Shown piece after piece: positions 47,050-56,239 of a DNA stretch of 64,000 bases. Position 1 is the first letter of the stretch; each line of letters opens with the position of its first letter. Source of the stretch: an uncultured Roseicyclus sp. (GTDB lineage Bacteria > Pseudomonadota > Alphaproteobacteria > Rhodobacterales > Rhodobacteraceae); the NCBI RefSeq assembly GCF_937892565.1, contig NZ_CALAHQ010000066.1, forward strand, positions 1-64,000, read 5' to 3'. The notes under the pieces are model-generated. The model worked only from the letters and a program-made list of their open reading frames with translations. It was not told where the DNA came from and made no database searches. Both the position numbers and the translations under genes were made by a program.

Positions 47050-49472
47050 GACCGGGGCGCTTCGGTCAGGCCGGCGGTGGCCATCAGGCGCGCGGCCTCG
47101 GCCTCGAGCAGGCGCTGGTCGGCCATGCCCGCGATGGGCACGCGGCCGGGTTCAAGAAACAGGGGCGCGGCCAGCGGGCTGACGCGGTCCAGCCGCAGAT
47201 GGTCGATCCGGTCGCCGATGCGCGCCAGCATCGCCTCGATCCGGCCGAAATCGACCAGACCGCGCATCGCCTCGGCCCTTGTGATGTCAAGCATGACATG
47301 GCCAGGGTCATATTTGCGCAGCGTGTCATAAAGGATGTCGGTCGAAACTGTCGCTTGTCGGCCCGATTTTCGTGGCCCGCCGGGCTGGTTGCGTTCGATC
47401 AGCCCCGCGATGATCGCGCTGGCCTTGAAGGTGCGTTTCATCACGGCGTTGTCGGCCAGCCATGCGGTCATGGTGTCAATCAGATTGTCGCGGGAAAACA
47501 GGTGTTTGGGATCGCCCGGTGCCCGCAGGCCCCAGATCAGCGTGGCATAGTCGGTGGCCACGAAGCCCATGGGGTCAAGGCCCAGATCCTCCATCCGTTT
47601 GGTGATCAACAGGCCCAGCGTCTGTTGCGCGTTCCGCCCGGCAAAGCCATAGGCCACGACATGTTCGCGCCCGTCATGGGCAAAGCTTTCCACCAGAAGC
47701 CGGTCACGTTCCGGCAGCCGCGACACCCGGCGCTGAAGCGCGAGCCAGTCGCGGGTGTGTTGCGGCAGATCGGGCCAGTCGGTTTGCGCGAACATCGCCA
47801 GAATCCGCTCGCTGAGCTGGGTTGAGGTGGCGAATTTCGTGCCCATGAAGGTGGCGATCTTGGGCTTTTGGGTGGGTGTGCGGCTGACCTCGACCACCAG
47901 ATCGCGCATGCCTTCGTAGCGCACGATCTGACCGCCGATCAGAAAGGTGTCGCCGCGCTTGAGCATGGCGGCAAAATATTCCTCCACCTCGCCCAACGGC
48001 GCCCCGCCCCGGGTTTTCTGATAGCGGACCTGCATCTTGTCGGCATCCACGATGGTGCCGATGTTCATGCGGATGCGCAGCGCCCGGCGCGGATCGCGCA
48101 ACTGCCACAGCCCATCGGGGCGCTGGACCAGCCGTTGCCATTGATCATAGGCCCGCAGCGCATAGCCCCCGGTCGCCGCGAAATCGAGGCAGCGCTCAAA
48201 GCTTTCGCGCGACAGGTTCGCATAGGCCCCTGCGGTGCGGATTTCCGCAAACAGGTCATCGGCATCGAAAGGTCCGGCCGCGGCACGGATCAGGATATGC
48301 TGGCACAGCACATCGAGCGGGCCGTCATGGTCGCTGTCGCCATCCAGCGTATGGTCGCGCACGGCATCCAGCGCGGCCTTGCATTCGATCACCTCGAAGC
48401 GGTTGGCGGGCACGATCAGCGCCTTGGACGGCGCGTTGTAGCGGTGGTTGGCGCGCCCGATCCGTTGCACCAGCCGCTTGACGTTTTTTGGCGCGCCGAT
48501 CTGGATCACCAGATCGACATCGCCCCAATCGATCCCCAGATCGAGCGATCCCGTGCACACGATTGCTCTCAATTTTCCTTCGACCATCGCCTGTTCGACG
48601 CGGTCGCGCTGTTCGCGCGCCAGCGCGCCGTGATGGATGCCGATGGGCAATTGCGCATCATTGGCCAGCCACAGATGGTGAAAGAACAGCTCGGCCTGCG
48701 CGCGGGTGTTGTGAAAGATCAGCGTGGTGCGATGGCGCTTGATCTCTTCCAGCACGGCCGGAATGGCATAACGGCCACCGCCGCCCGCCCACGGGGGGGG
48801 CGCATCGGTTTGCAGCATGGCGATGTCGGGGTCGGGGCCGGGATCAGCCAGCAAGATGGCGCAAGGATCGGGGTGGCGGGCAAGGATGCGGGCGATGGCG
48901 GGCGGGTCTTCGACGGTGGCCGACAGACCCACACGGCGCAGACCGGGGGCCAGCGCCGACAGCCGCGAGAGCGCCAGCATCAGCTGATCGCCCCGCTTGC
49001 TTTCGGCCAGCGCGTGCACCTCATCGACGATGACGCGGCTGAGCCCGGCAAAGATGCGCTCTGCATCAGGGTAAGACACCAGTAACGCAAGGCTTTCGGG
49101 GGTGGTCAACAAGATATGCGGCGGGTCGGCGCGCTGGCGCCGCTTGACATGGGCGGTGGTGTCGCCGGTCCGGTCCTCGACCCGGATCGGCAGGCCCATC
49201 TGTGCGATGGGGCCGGTCAGGTTGCGCTTGATGTCGGCGGCCAGCGCCTTGAGCGGGCTGATATAGAGCGTGTGCAGCCCTGTGTGGCGTCCATCGGCAA
49301 GCTCTGCCAGCGTGGGCAGAAACCCCGCCATGGTCTTGCCCCCGCCGGTGGGCGCGATCAGCAACTGGCAGGGCGCACCGGCACAATCCAGCATCGCTTG
49401 CTGGTGTGGGTGGATCGACCAGCCGCGCGTGGCGAACCAGCCGGTGATCTGAGGGGGAAGGGGGCGCGTCAT
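47046..49472 (-). CDS. Ligase-associated DEXH-box helicase (Lhr-like)
   Basis: An approximately 808-residue superfamily 2 helicase of the Lhr-core type. Walker A is APTGGGKT near 41-48, the DEXH box is VIVDEVHAL, the SAT motif is VGLSATVED, and motif VI is QRIGRANHRYN. The winged-helix and Lhr-core domains fill the C-terminal half. I chose the ATG at 49472 (MTRPLPPQITGWF); in-frame starts at 49490, 49508 and 49541 are possible and none has a convincing ribosome site. It is coupled to pdeM. The ligase and exonuclease partners are not in this window. Confidence 0.88.
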   Translation of the reverse strand: MTRPLPPQITGWFATRGWSIHPHQQAMLDCAGAPCQLLIAPTGGGKTMAGFLPTLAELADGRHTGLHTLYISPLKALAADIKRNLTGPIAQMGLPIRVEDRTGDTTAHVKRRQRADPPHILLTTPESLALLVSYPDAERIFAGLSRVIVDEVHALAESKRGDQLMLALSRLSALAPGLRRVGLSATVEDPPAIARILARHPDPCAILLADPGPDPDIAMLQTDAPPPWAGGGGRYAIPAVLEEIKRHRTTLIFHNTRAQAELFFHHLWLANDAQLPIGIHHGALAREQRDRVEQAMVEGKLRAIVCTGSLDLGIDWGDVDLVIQIGAPKNVKRLVQRIGRANHRYNAPSKALIVPANRFEVIECKAALDAVRDHTLDGDSDHDGPLDVLCQHILIRAAAGPFDADDLFAEIRTAGAYANLSRESFERCLDFAATGGYALRAYDQWQRLVQRPDGLWQLRDPRRALRIRMNIGTIVDADKMQVRYQKTRGGAPLGEVEEYFAAMLKRGDTFLIGGQIVRYEGMRDLVVEVSRTPTQKPKIATFMGTKFATSTQLSERILAMFAQTDWPDLPQHTRDWLALQRRVSRLPERDRLLVESFAHDGREHVVAYGFAGRNAQQTLGLLITKRMEDLGLDPMGFVATDYATLIWGLRAPGDPKHLFSRDNLIDTMTAWLADNAVMKRTFKASAIIAGLIERNQPGGPRKSGRQATVSTDILYDTLRKYDPGHVMLDITRAEAMRGLVDFGRIEAMLARIGDRIDHLRLDRVSPLAAPLFLEPGRVPIAGMADQRLLEAEAARLMATAGLTEAPRS

Positions 49473-49599
49473 GGGATGCAAGATAGCCATGCGCGCGGGC
49501 TTTGCCATGGGGGGTAAGTTTTCGCGTCCGGCTCTTGGCAATCGTGCTTGATCGCATCCGGTTGGCGGCCTGATGCGCGGTCTGGCCCGGCCCCATATG

Positions 49600-49627
49600 A
49601 AAACGGCCCGCTTTCGCGGACCGTTTC
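49600..49627 (-). terminator. Rho-independent terminator after scoB
   Basis: On the minus strand AAACGGTCCGC pairs with GCGGGCCGTTT across a GAAA tetraloop, with one G-T pair, and a further T follows. It begins 26 bases after the scoB stop. Confidence 0.75.
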
Positions 49628-49652
49628 AGATCGTGCCAAGGTCTGTCGGGGC

Positions 49653-50282
49653 TCAGTTGACCAGCGTCGCCTCGGTCGCGGCGCGGAGGTCACCTTCGGT
49701 CACACCATCGGCCAGTTCCAAAAGCTTCAGGCCACCGGGAACCACCTCGAGCACACCCATATTGGTGATGATCAGATCGACCACGCCCGTGCCGGTCAGC
49801 GGCAGGGTGCAGGATTTCAGCACCTTTGATTCGCCATGCTTGTTGGCGTGATCCATGACGACGACCACGCGGCCCACACCGGCCACCAGATCCATCGCGC
49901 CGCCCATGCCCTTCACGAGCTTGCCGGGGATCATCCAATTGGCAAGATCGCCGCTTTCCGACACCTCCATCGCGCCCAGGATCGCCATGGCGATCTTGCC
50001 GCCCCGGATCATGCCAAAGGACGCCGCGCTGTCGAAATAAGCGGTGTGGGGCAATTCGGTGATCGTCTGCTTGCCGGCATTGATCAGATCGGCGTCTTCC
50101 TCGCCCGCGAACGGGAAAGGGCCCATGCCGAGCATGCCGTTTTCCGATTGCAGCGTCACGGTGATGCCATCGGGGATGTAGTTCGACACCAAGGTCGGGA
50201 TGCCGATGCCAAGGTTCACATACATCCCGTCGCGCAGTTCCTTTGCCGCACGCGCGGCCATCTGGTTGCGGTCCCAAGGCAT
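49653..50282 (-). CDS. scoB: 3-oxoacid CoA-transferase subunit B
   Basis: A 209-residue catalytic subunit of succinyl-CoA:3-ketoacid (acetoacetate) CoA-transferase. The active-site Glu is E47 in QSENGMLGMGP, and GIGIPTLVSNYI precedes it. The enzyme moves CoA from succinyl-CoA to acetoacetate in ketone body or PHB breakdown. The start overlaps the scoA stop as TAATG. It ends before a good terminator. Confidence 0.92.
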   Translation of the reverse strand: MPWDRNQMAARAAKELRDGMYVNLGIGIPTLVSNYIPDGITVTLQSENGMLGMGPFPFAGEEDADLINAGKQTITELPHTAYFDSAASFGMIRGGKIAMAILGAMEVSESGDLANWMIPGKLVKGMGGAMDLVAGVGRVVVVMDHANKHGESKVLKSCTLPLTGTGVVDLIITNMGVLEVVPGGLKLLELADGVTEGDLRAATEATLVN

Positions 50283-50986
50283 TATGCTGTCTCCCTCTGG
50301 CGAACGGTGCGTTGCTCGATCCGCTTTTCATGTGTCCCTTGGATCAGGCGGTGCACATAGATGCCCGGTAAATGAATGGTGTCGGGGTCGAGCGAGCCTG
50401 TCGGCACGATCTCCTCGACCTCCATGATGCAGATGCGCCCACACATGGCGGCGGGCGGGTTGAAGTTGCGGGCGGTCTTGCGGAACACGGCGTTGCCGGT
50501 TGCATCGGCTTTCCACGCCTTGACGATGGCGAGATCGGCGAAAATCCCGCGTTCGAGGATGTAATCCTGCCCGTCGAAGGTTTTCACCTCTTTGCCCTCG
50601 GCAATCACGGTGCCGACGCCCGTCTTGGTGTAAAAGCCGGGAATGCCCGCGCCGCCCGCGCGCATCCGCTCGGCCAGCGTGCCTTGGGGGTTGAATTCCA
50701 GTTCCAGCTCGCCCGACAAATATTGGCGCATGAATTCGGCGTTCTCGCCCACATAGGACGACATCATCTTCTTGATCTGGCGGGTGGCCAAAAGCTTGCC
50801 CAAGCCGAAATCATCAACCCCCGCATTGTTGGACGCGACGGTCAGATCCTTGGTGCCCGCCGCGACAATCCCGTCGATCAACAATTCGGGAATACCACAT
50901 AGCCCAAAGCCGCCCGCCGCGATCAGCATGCCGTCAAACAGCACCCCATCGAGTGCTTCCGCCGCTGAGCCATAGATCTTTTTCAT
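50282..50986 (-). CDS. scoA: 3-oxoacid CoA-transferase subunit A
   Basis: A 234-residue subunit paired with scoB. The CoA-transferase family I signature [13 protein letters not shown] lies at residues 25-37, and [15 protein letters not shown] follows. Two subunit genes rather than one fused gene is the usual bacterial layout. GGAAG lies a few bases before the ATG. Only 67 bases separate it from the upstream deacetylase-like gene, and both are read leftward, so they may share a transcript. Confidence 0.92.
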   Translation of the reverse strand: MKKIYGSAAEALDGVLFDGMLIAAGGFGLCGIPELLIDGIVAAGTKDLTVASNNAGVDDFGLGKLLATRQIKKMMSSYVGENAEFMRQYLSGELELEFNPQGTLAERMRAGGAGIPGFYTKTGVGTVIAEGKEVKTFDGQDYILERGIFADLAIVKAWKADATGNAVFRKTARNFNPPAAMCGRICIMEVEEIVPTGSLDPDTIHLPGIYVHRLIQGTHEKRIEQRTVRQRETA

Positions 50987-51053
50987 TGCGATCTTCCTTC
51001 AACACGAATTCGGGCGCACCCTGCCGCCGCGCTGCGGCGAAGTCAACGGAGCC

Positions 51054-52160
51054 TCAGGGGTCAAGGGCTGCTTCCATCTCGGCCAACAAGCCAGAGCAAT
51101 AGGCCTCGAACCTTGGGCCGGGCTGCTGGCTGTCGATGCGGTCCTTCAGCGGATCGGGTGCGGTGATGTCGCTGCCTGACAGGGTCTCCAGCACGGCGTG
51201 GCCACAAAAGGGAACATGCGCCTCGGAATAGCCGCCTTCATGGGTCAGCATCAGCCGCCCTTCGCACAGATCGGCGGCGGCCGCCATCGTCATGGCGGTC
51301 ATCTTGCGAAACGTGTCCGAGCCCGCCATCATCCGCCCCAGCGGGTCGACGGCCGAGGCATCAAAGCCACAAGCCACCACGATTGCATCGGGTTGAAAGG
51401 CATAAAGCTGCGGGATCACCAGCCGTTCGAAGGCCTCCAGATAGGTGGTATGCCCAGTTCCGGGGGGCAGAGGCAGGTTGAGGTTGAACCCCAGGCCGGC
51501 ACCCGCGCCGCGATCCTCGAAATCGCCCGAATCGCGCGGATAGTTGCGTTCCTGATGGATCGAGATGGTCAGCGTGTCAGGGCGCTCGTAATAGATCGCC
51601 TCGGTGCCGTTGCCGTGATGCACATCCCAATCGATCACCGCGATCCGGTCGGCCAACCCCGCGGCGCGCGCGGATTCGAGCGCGATGGCAATGTTGTTCA
51701 ACAGACAAAATCCGTTGGGAAAATCCGGCAGGCAATGATGCCCCGGTGGGCGTGACAGCGCATAGGCATTGTCAAGCCGCCCCTGCAGCACATCGAACAG
51801 TGCTGCCTTGGTCAGCCCGGCGGACAGCGCCGCGATGTCATAGCCATCCGCGCCAAAAGGGGTGCGCAAGCCCAATTCCCCGCCGCCTTCGGCACATTTC
51901 TGTCGAAACAGATCGATGTAATGGCGCGGATGGATGCGCAAGATATCCTCATGGGTGGCGGGGGCGGCGCCGGGCGTGGCCAGATCGGCGATCAGCCCGG
52001 TCACTTCGACCAGATTGCGAAAGCGCCGCTTGGTTTCGGGATTTTCGGGCAGCCCGCTGCCCGTTGCGGGCTGCATCAGCCCGCCGACAGGCACCAGAAA
52101 ACTGTAGTTGCCGCCAGAGTGCCAAAAGCAGCGTTCATTGACGAAAAATCCGGTGGCCAT
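51054..52160 (-). CDS. Histone deacetylase-like amidohydrolase (class II / acetylpolyamine type)
   Basis: A 368-residue member of the arginase/deacetylase fold. The catalytic His pair is in SRPPGHHCLPD and the zinc ligands are in DWDVHHGNGT and in CGFDASAVDPLG. Bacterial members deacetylate acetylpolyamines, acetylated acetoin enzymes or other small amides; the substrate here is unknown. The N-terminal NERCFWHSGGNY is typical of the bacterial class II subgroup. GGGGGAAG lies a few bases before the ATG. Confidence 0.85.
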   Translation of the reverse strand: MATGFFVNERCFWHSGGNYSFLVPVGGLMQPATGSGLPENPETKRRFRNLVEVTGLIADLATPGAAPATHEDILRIHPRHYIDLFRQKCAEGGGELGLRTPFGADGYDIAALSAGLTKAALFDVLQGRLDNAYALSRPPGHHCLPDFPNGFCLLNNIAIALESARAAGLADRIAVIDWDVHHGNGTEAIYYERPDTLTISIHQERNYPRDSGDFEDRGAGAGLGFNLNLPLPPGTGHTTYLEAFERLVIPQLYAFQPDAIVVACGFDASAVDPLGRMMAGSDTFRKMTAMTMAAAADLCEGRLMLTHEGGYSEAHVPFCGHAVLETLSGSDITAPDPLKDRIDSQQPGPRFEAYCSGLLAEMEAALDP

Positions 52161-52230
52161 GCTGTCTTCCCCCTATCCCATGCCGCAGTATGGGCGGGTC
52201 CACCGGGATCTGTCCATGGAAATGGCGCCC

Positions 52231-52260
52231 TGTGGACAACTGTGGGGACAGATTGGATAA
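52231..52260. promoter_or_regulatory. DnaA-box-like pair upstream of the deacetylase gene
   Basis: TGTGGACAA (one mismatch from a DnaA box on the minus strand) and GATTGGATAA (partial match) lie within 30 bases of each other, with TGTGGGGAC between. No origin-like AT-rich stretch is next to them, so this is at most a regulatory DnaA site. Confidence 0.2.
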
Positions 52261-52276
52261 GCATAAGCCGCTGACC

Positions 52277-52513
52277 CTAGCGTTCCAGCCGATAGACCCC
52301 TTCGGGAAGGTCAAGTGCTGCGGCCAGATCATGCAACTGGGCGATGGATAGGGTGACGACCTGTTCCGTGTTGGTGCGCGGATCATATTGGGTGATCGTC
52401 ACACATTCGGCAAAGGCCGCGATGGCGACATCCTCAAGCAAGGGCTGGCCGTTTTCCCCCTCATCGACAAGGGTGATCACGGTGGCGTCGAACTCGTGTT
52501 CGATGGTGAACAT
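52277..52513 (-). CDS. Small conserved protein of unknown function
   Basis: A 78-residue acidic protein with no signal peptide or membrane helix. I do not recognise a named domain. It reads as a beta-rich start (MFTIEHEFDATVITLVDEG), a middle with ECVTITQYDPRTNTEQVVTLS and a helix QLHDLAAALDLPEGVYRLER. The pattern suggests a small sandwich fold, but that is inference. It is followed leftward by the deacetylase gene 116 bases away and preceded by the DCC protein gene 9 bases away. Confidence 0.7.
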   Translation of the reverse strand: MFTIEHEFDATVITLVDEGENGQPLLEDVAIAAFAECVTITQYDPRTNTEQVVTLSIAQLHDLAAALDLPEGVYRLER

Positions 52514-52522
52514 GGATGAAGC

Positions 52523-52915
52523 CTATGGTTGAGTGCCATCGCTCGCAAGGCCCCGCGCATCACGGCGCGCCTGGCGGTGATACAGCCACGGGGCCGCAAT
52601 GCGGTTGTAGATCAGATCGGCCAAACTGCGCAGACCGGGCAGCATGACCAGCCTGGCCACCCAACCCATCCCCGGCAATGCAGCCCAGATCGCCGCAAAC
52701 GCAGGTATGCCGCTGATGATCCGCCCATCGGGCAGTGCCGCATGCATGCGCCGCTTGGCCTGATCCGGGGTCAGTTGCCAAAGCCCCAGATCGGCGGTGT
52801 TGAGATCTTCGAACAGCAGCGGCGCGCGTGTCTTTTCGGCGCGGGCGCGATAATGGGCGATCTCGGCCCGGCAGATCGGGCAGCGGTCGTTGTAAAGGAT
52901 GCGCGTGATTGCCAT
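52523..52915 (-). CDS. DCC family thiol-disulfide oxidoreductase-like protein (DUF393)
   Basis: A 130-residue protein of the DCC/DUF393 family. The thioredoxin-like CxxC motif is in LYNDRCPICRAEIAHY near the N-terminus, and the family's later DGRIISGIPAFAAIW and LADLIYNRIA stretches are present. The redox partner is not known. I use the ATG at 52915; a GTG three codons upstream (52924) is equally plausible. It lies upstream of the small conserved gene, probably on one transcript. Confidence 0.85.
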   Translation of the reverse strand: MAITRILYNDRCPICRAEIAHYRARAEKTRAPLLFEDLNTADLGLWQLTPDQAKRRMHAALPDGRIISGIPAFAAIWAALPGMGWVARLVMLPGLRSLADLIYNRIAAPWLYHRQARRDARGLASDGTQP

Positions 52916-53034
52916 GCCCTGCACCTATCGCAGGCGCGCCGTGGGTCAAGCGCAGGGATCACCCATAAGACCACAATGCCGTGATGGGGGCTGGACGGCG
53001 CCCAAGGGCTGGTTAGGCTTGGCGGATCTGGAAA

Positions 53035-53748
53035 ATGAGACCCCGCATGCAGCGTTTTGCCCTGTATCTCGGACTGGCAATTGCCCTGGCGGGCTGTGTG
53101 CCGATGGCCGCGCCCCCGGTCGCATCCGCCCCAAGGCTTGGGCCAGAGCAGGCGCTGGAAAATTTCCGCGAGGTGATTGCGCGCGTCGAGCCTGTCGCCG
53201 AACAGCTGTGCCGCGAACAAACCCCCGATCAGCGGTGCGACTTTGCCATCTATGTCGACCGCGCGCCGCGCAGCGGGGTAAATGCCTTTCACACCATCGA
53301 CGATGCAGGCCGCCCTGCCATCATCTTTACCGTCGCCCTGATCGCTGTGGCCGCAAATGTCGATGAGCTGGCCTATGTCATGGGCCATGAGGCGGGCCAC
53401 CATATCGGACGCCATCTGCCGCAGGCCCGCGCCAGCGCCCATCTGGGCGCCGAGGTCTTTGCCCAGATCGCGCGCGCGGGCGGTGTCAGCGAGCGTGCCG
53501 TGGGCGAGGCCGCACAGATCGGCGCAGTGGTGGCCGCCCGCCAATTCACCCGGCAGGCGGAATTGGAAGCCGACGCCATTGGCACGATCATCGCCTTGCG
53601 GGCGGGCTATGACCCTTTGCGCGGGGCGGCGTTCTTTGAACGCCTGCCCGATCCTGCCCGCAGCTTTCTGGCCACCCACCCGCCCAATGCGCTGCGCATG
53701 GAAACGGTGCGCCGCACGCTGGCCGAGGCGCGCCGCCCCGGTCCTTGA
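53035..53748 (+). CDS. M48 family metalloprotease lipoprotein
   Basis: A 237-residue exported zinc protease. The signal peptide ends in the lipobox LAGC with the lipidated Cys at residue 21. The zinc motif HEAGH is at 118-122, and the third ligand lies in the later QAELEADAIG. M48 lipoproteins such as LoiP and BepA act on outer-membrane proteins in the periplasm. An in-frame ATG at 53047 is an alternative start; it would shorten only the signal peptide. It is divergent from the DCC gene. Confidence 0.88.
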   Translation: MRPRMQRFALYLGLAIALAGCVPMAAPPVASAPRLGPEQALENFREVIARVEPVAEQLCREQTPDQRCDFAIYVDRAPRSGVNAFHTIDDAGRPAIIFTVALIAVAANVDELAYVMGHEAGHHIGRHLPQARASAHLGAEVFAQIARAGGVSERAVGEAAQIGAVVAARQFTRQAELEADAIGTIIALRAGYDPLRGAAFFERLPDPARSFLATHPPNALRMETVRRTLAEARRPGP

Positions 53749-53758
53749 TCTGGGTCAA
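53745..53758 (+). promoter_or_regulatory. FNR/FnrL-type binding site before the DUF6455 gene
   Basis: TTGAT-CTGG-GTCAA matches the FNR consensus TTGAT-N4-ATCAA at nine of ten positions. A -10-like TAGAGT follows at 53780-53785, which puts the site centre about 40-41 bases before the likely transcription start, the classic class II activator spacing. The site overlaps the stop codon of the M48 gene. Confidence 0.7.
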
Positions 53759-53833
53759 GGTGTAGCGCCACGCGACCTCTAGAGTTTCCCCAGTTCAATC
53801 GGCCAAACGAGGGCCGCACACGGGGAAAGACCG

Positions 53834-54088
53834 ATGCCGGGTGACAAGACCCGCGCGCAACATGCCGCGCTGATGACCCAAATGGCCCAGACGCTGGGCG
53901 TTGATCTGGATGCCGCTCAATCGCGCGGCGCGCTGTCACCCGCCGCGCACGCGGCGATGGTGACGGCTTGCACCGGTTGCGCCAACCCCAAGGCCTGTGG
54001 CCAATGGCTGGCTCACACCACAAGTGCCAAGGCTGCGCCATCCTATTGTCGCAACGGCGATCTGTTGGGCCGTCTTGCGCCGCAATAG
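53834..54088 (+). CDS. DUF6455 family small Cys-containing protein
   Basis: An 84-residue protein. An N-terminal helix (AALMTQMAQTLGVDLDAA) is followed by a Cys pattern typical of DUF6455: CTGCANPKACGQWL near 46-59 and a fourth Cys in SYCRNGD. The four Cys could bind a metal or an iron-sulfur cluster, but this is not shown. The FNR-type box upstream suggests it is induced when oxygen is low. GGGGAAAG precedes the ATG by about six bases. It is convergent with rimO, with 6 bases between. Confidence 0.8.
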   Translation: MPGDKTRAQHAALMTQMAQTLGVDLDAAQSRGALSPAAHAAMVTACTGCANPKACGQWLAHTTSAKAAPSYCRNGDLLGRLAPQ

Positions 54089-54094
54089 GCGCGT

Positions 54095-55462
54095 CTAGCC
54101 CGTCAGGCGGCCCCAAAGATCATATTCCCCGGCGTCTTCCACCACGACTGTGACCATGTCACCGGGGGCAAGCCCGTCAAATCCTGCGTCGATGAACAGG
54201 TTGCCGTCGATTTCCGGGGCATCGGCCATGGTGCGACAGGTTGCGCCCTCATCATCCACCGCATCGACCAGCACCACCATCGTTTGCCCGACCTTGGCGG
54301 CAAGCTTGGCCTCGGAAATGGCTTGGGCTTTTTGCATGAAGCGGTCCCAGCGCTCTTGCTTGACCTCTTCGGGCAGGTGACCCGGCAAGGCGTTGGATCG
54401 CGCACCCGCCACATTTTCGTATTTGAAGCAACCCACCCGGTCGAGCTGCGCCTCATCCAGCCAGTCAAGCAATGTCTGGAATTCAGCCTCGGTTTCGCCG
54501 GGATAGCCCACGATAAAGGTCGAGCGCAGCGTGATGTCGGGGCAATCGCGCCGCCATGCCGTGATCTCGTCAAGCGTGCGCGAGGCCGCGGCGGGCCGTG
54601 CCATGCGCCTGAGCGTGTCGGGATGGGCATGTTGAAACGGAATGTCGAGATAGGGCAACAGCCCGTTGGCCGGGTCAGCCATCAGCGGGATCAGATCACG
54701 CACATGCGGGTAAGGATAGACATAGTGCAAGCGAACCCAAGCACCCAGTGTGGATAAATCTCTGGATAGATCGAGAATTGGAAACTTTACCTCGCGGCCT
54801 TTCCAGTCGGTTCCATAGGCTGACGTGTCCTGAGAGATCACCAGAAGCTCGCGCACGCCCGCCTCGACCAGCTTTTCGGCTTCGCGCAGGACGGCCTTGG
54901 CCGGGCGTGATTGCAGCCGCCCCCGCATGTCGGGAATGATGCAGAATTTGCATGTGTGATCGCAGCCCTCGGCGATCTTGAGGTAGCTGTAATGGCGCGG
55001 CGTCAGCTTGATACCCGTTGCAGGCAACAGATCAACAAAGGGATCGGGCGAGGGCGGCACCGCCTTGTGGACGGCATCCAGCACCTGTTCGTATTGGTGG
55101 GGCCCGGTCACGGCCAGAACGGTGGGGTGGGCGCCCGTAATGGTGTCGGGCTCGGCCCCCAGACATCCCGTCACGATCACCCGACCGTTTTCGCGCAGCG
55201 CCTCGCCGATGGCCTCCAGGCTTTCGACCTTGGCCGAATCGAGAAAGCCGCAGGTGTTCACGATCACCGCATCGGCCCCCGCATAGTCAGGCGAAATGGC
55301 GTAGCCTTCGGCTCTGAGCCGCGTCAGGATGCGTTCGCTGTCAACCAGCGCCTTGGGGCAGCCAAGGCTGACCATCCCGATCCGGGGCTGTCCGGAGCGG
55401 GCGACATCTGGGATCTGGGCGCGCGCAAGATCCGGGCGCAGGTCGGGCGGGTTCTGGCTCAT
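54095..55462 (-). CDS. rimO: Ribosomal protein S12 methylthiotransferase RimO
   Basis: A 455-residue radical SAM enzyme that adds a methylthio group to an Asp of ribosomal protein S12. The N-terminal UPF0004 domain has Cys35, Cys71 and Cys100 for the auxiliary cluster. The radical SAM motif CDHTCKFC gives Cys167, Cys171 and Cys174. The C-terminal TRAM domain is at the end (about 390-455). I chose the ATG at 55462 (MSQNPPDL); the open frame upstream has no family match. A perfect DnaA box (TGTGGATAA at 54749) falls by chance or otherwise inside the coding region. Confidence 0.94.
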   Translation of the reverse strand: MSQNPPDLRPDLARAQIPDVARSGQPRIGMVSLGCPKALVDSERILTRLRAEGYAISPDYAGADAVIVNTCGFLDSAKVESLEAIGEALRENGRVIVTGCLGAEPDTITGAHPTVLAVTGPHQYEQVLDAVHKAVPPSPDPFVDLLPATGIKLTPRHYSYLKIAEGCDHTCKFCIIPDMRGRLQSRPAKAVLREAEKLVEAGVRELLVISQDTSAYGTDWKGREVKFPILDLSRDLSTLGAWVRLHYVYPYPHVRDLIPLMADPANGLLPYLDIPFQHAHPDTLRRMARPAAASRTLDEITAWRRDCPDITLRSTFIVGYPGETEAEFQTLLDWLDEAQLDRVGCFKYENVAGARSNALPGHLPEEVKQERWDRFMQKAQAISEAKLAAKVGQTMVVLVDAVDDEGATCRTMADAPEIDGNLFIDAGFDGLAPGDMVTVVVEDAGEYDLWGRLTG

Positions 55463-55656
55463 GATGGCGCAGATAGCCCGCCTTGCACAAAAGGGGAAGG
55501 CGTGACCGCGGTGTTCCCCTCTGAAGTGGCCGGCAAACCGCAACGTGGTCTTGACGCCGTGCCCCGACCGCCGGAAAAGATCGTGTGCGCCAGCATCAAG
55601 GCCCTGTCGGTGCTGTGGCAAGATGATCTGTCGGGTCGCGTGTTTCTGGGGGTATT

Positions 55657-56133
55657 GTGCGGGTCAGGATCAGCTTTTTGGCGGGCATCCTTGCCCTTAC
55701 CGGGTGCGCTGCCACGCCGGTTCCGACGGTATCGACCAGTCTATATGCCGGTGAGACACCACAGATGCGCAGGCTGGTGCGCGCTAGTGCGCAAGAGCAT
55801 GACCTCCCCGAGGTTCTGCTGCACCGGGTGATACAGCGCGAAAGTGACTACCGCGCCGATGCGCGCAACGGCCCCTATTGGGGACTGATGCAGATCACGC
55901 CGCAGACGGCGCGCAGCATGGGCTTTCAGGGCCCGCCAGAGCGTCTGCTCGATCCAAGGGTGAATTTGACCTATGCGGGCAAGTATCTGCGCGGTGCATG
56001 GCTGGTTTCGGATGGGGATATGGACAAGGCCATGAGTTGGTATGCGCGTGGCTATTATTTCGAAGCGCGCGAGCGTTGCTTGCTGGTGGAAACAGGGCTG
56101 GCCCAGCGCGAGGTGGCACGCCAGTGTCGATGA
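55657..56133 (+). CDS. Lytic transglycosylase SLT-domain lipoprotein
   Basis: A 158-residue exported enzyme. The signal peptide ends in a lipobox (LALTGC, lipidated Cys about residue 17). The SLT domain has the catalytic Glu in [16 protein letters not shown], then [17 protein letters not shown], and [10 protein letters not shown]. It should cleave peptidoglycan glycan strands from the outer membrane. It starts with GTG after a G-rich ribosome site. It is convergent with gcrA, with a palindromic repeat between. Confidence 0.88.
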   Translation: MRVRISFLAGILALTGCAATPVPTVSTSLYAGETPQMRRLVRASAQEHDLPEVLLHRVIQRESDYRADARNGPYWGLMQITPQTARSMGFQGPPERLLDPRVNLTYAGKYLRGAWLVSDGDMDKAMSWYARGYYFEARERCLLVETGLAQREVARQCR

Positions 56134-56150
56134 GGGGTGCGCCCATAAAG

Positions 56151-56176
56151 GTAGGGCGGGGTTAACCCCGCCCTAC
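56151..56176. repeat. 26-bp perfect palindrome between convergent genes
   Basis: The 13-base half GTAGGGCGGGGTT is followed directly by its exact complement. It lies between the transglycosylase gene and gcrA. The form resembles widespread GGGCGGGGTTAACCCC-type intergenic palindromes thought to derive from small mobile elements. It may also act as a two-way terminator, although no T-run flanks it. Confidence 0.75.
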
Positions 56177-56239
56177 GGGCTGCTCCGGCCAAAGCGTGGG
56201 GCAGCGACGCCCTGTCTCAATGCGTCTGGGCGGGTTTTC

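Noticed and set aside
54749-54757. Perfect DnaA box TGTGGATAA in rimO
   Set aside because: A single 9-base match within a conserved coding region is expected by chance, and there is no origin context.
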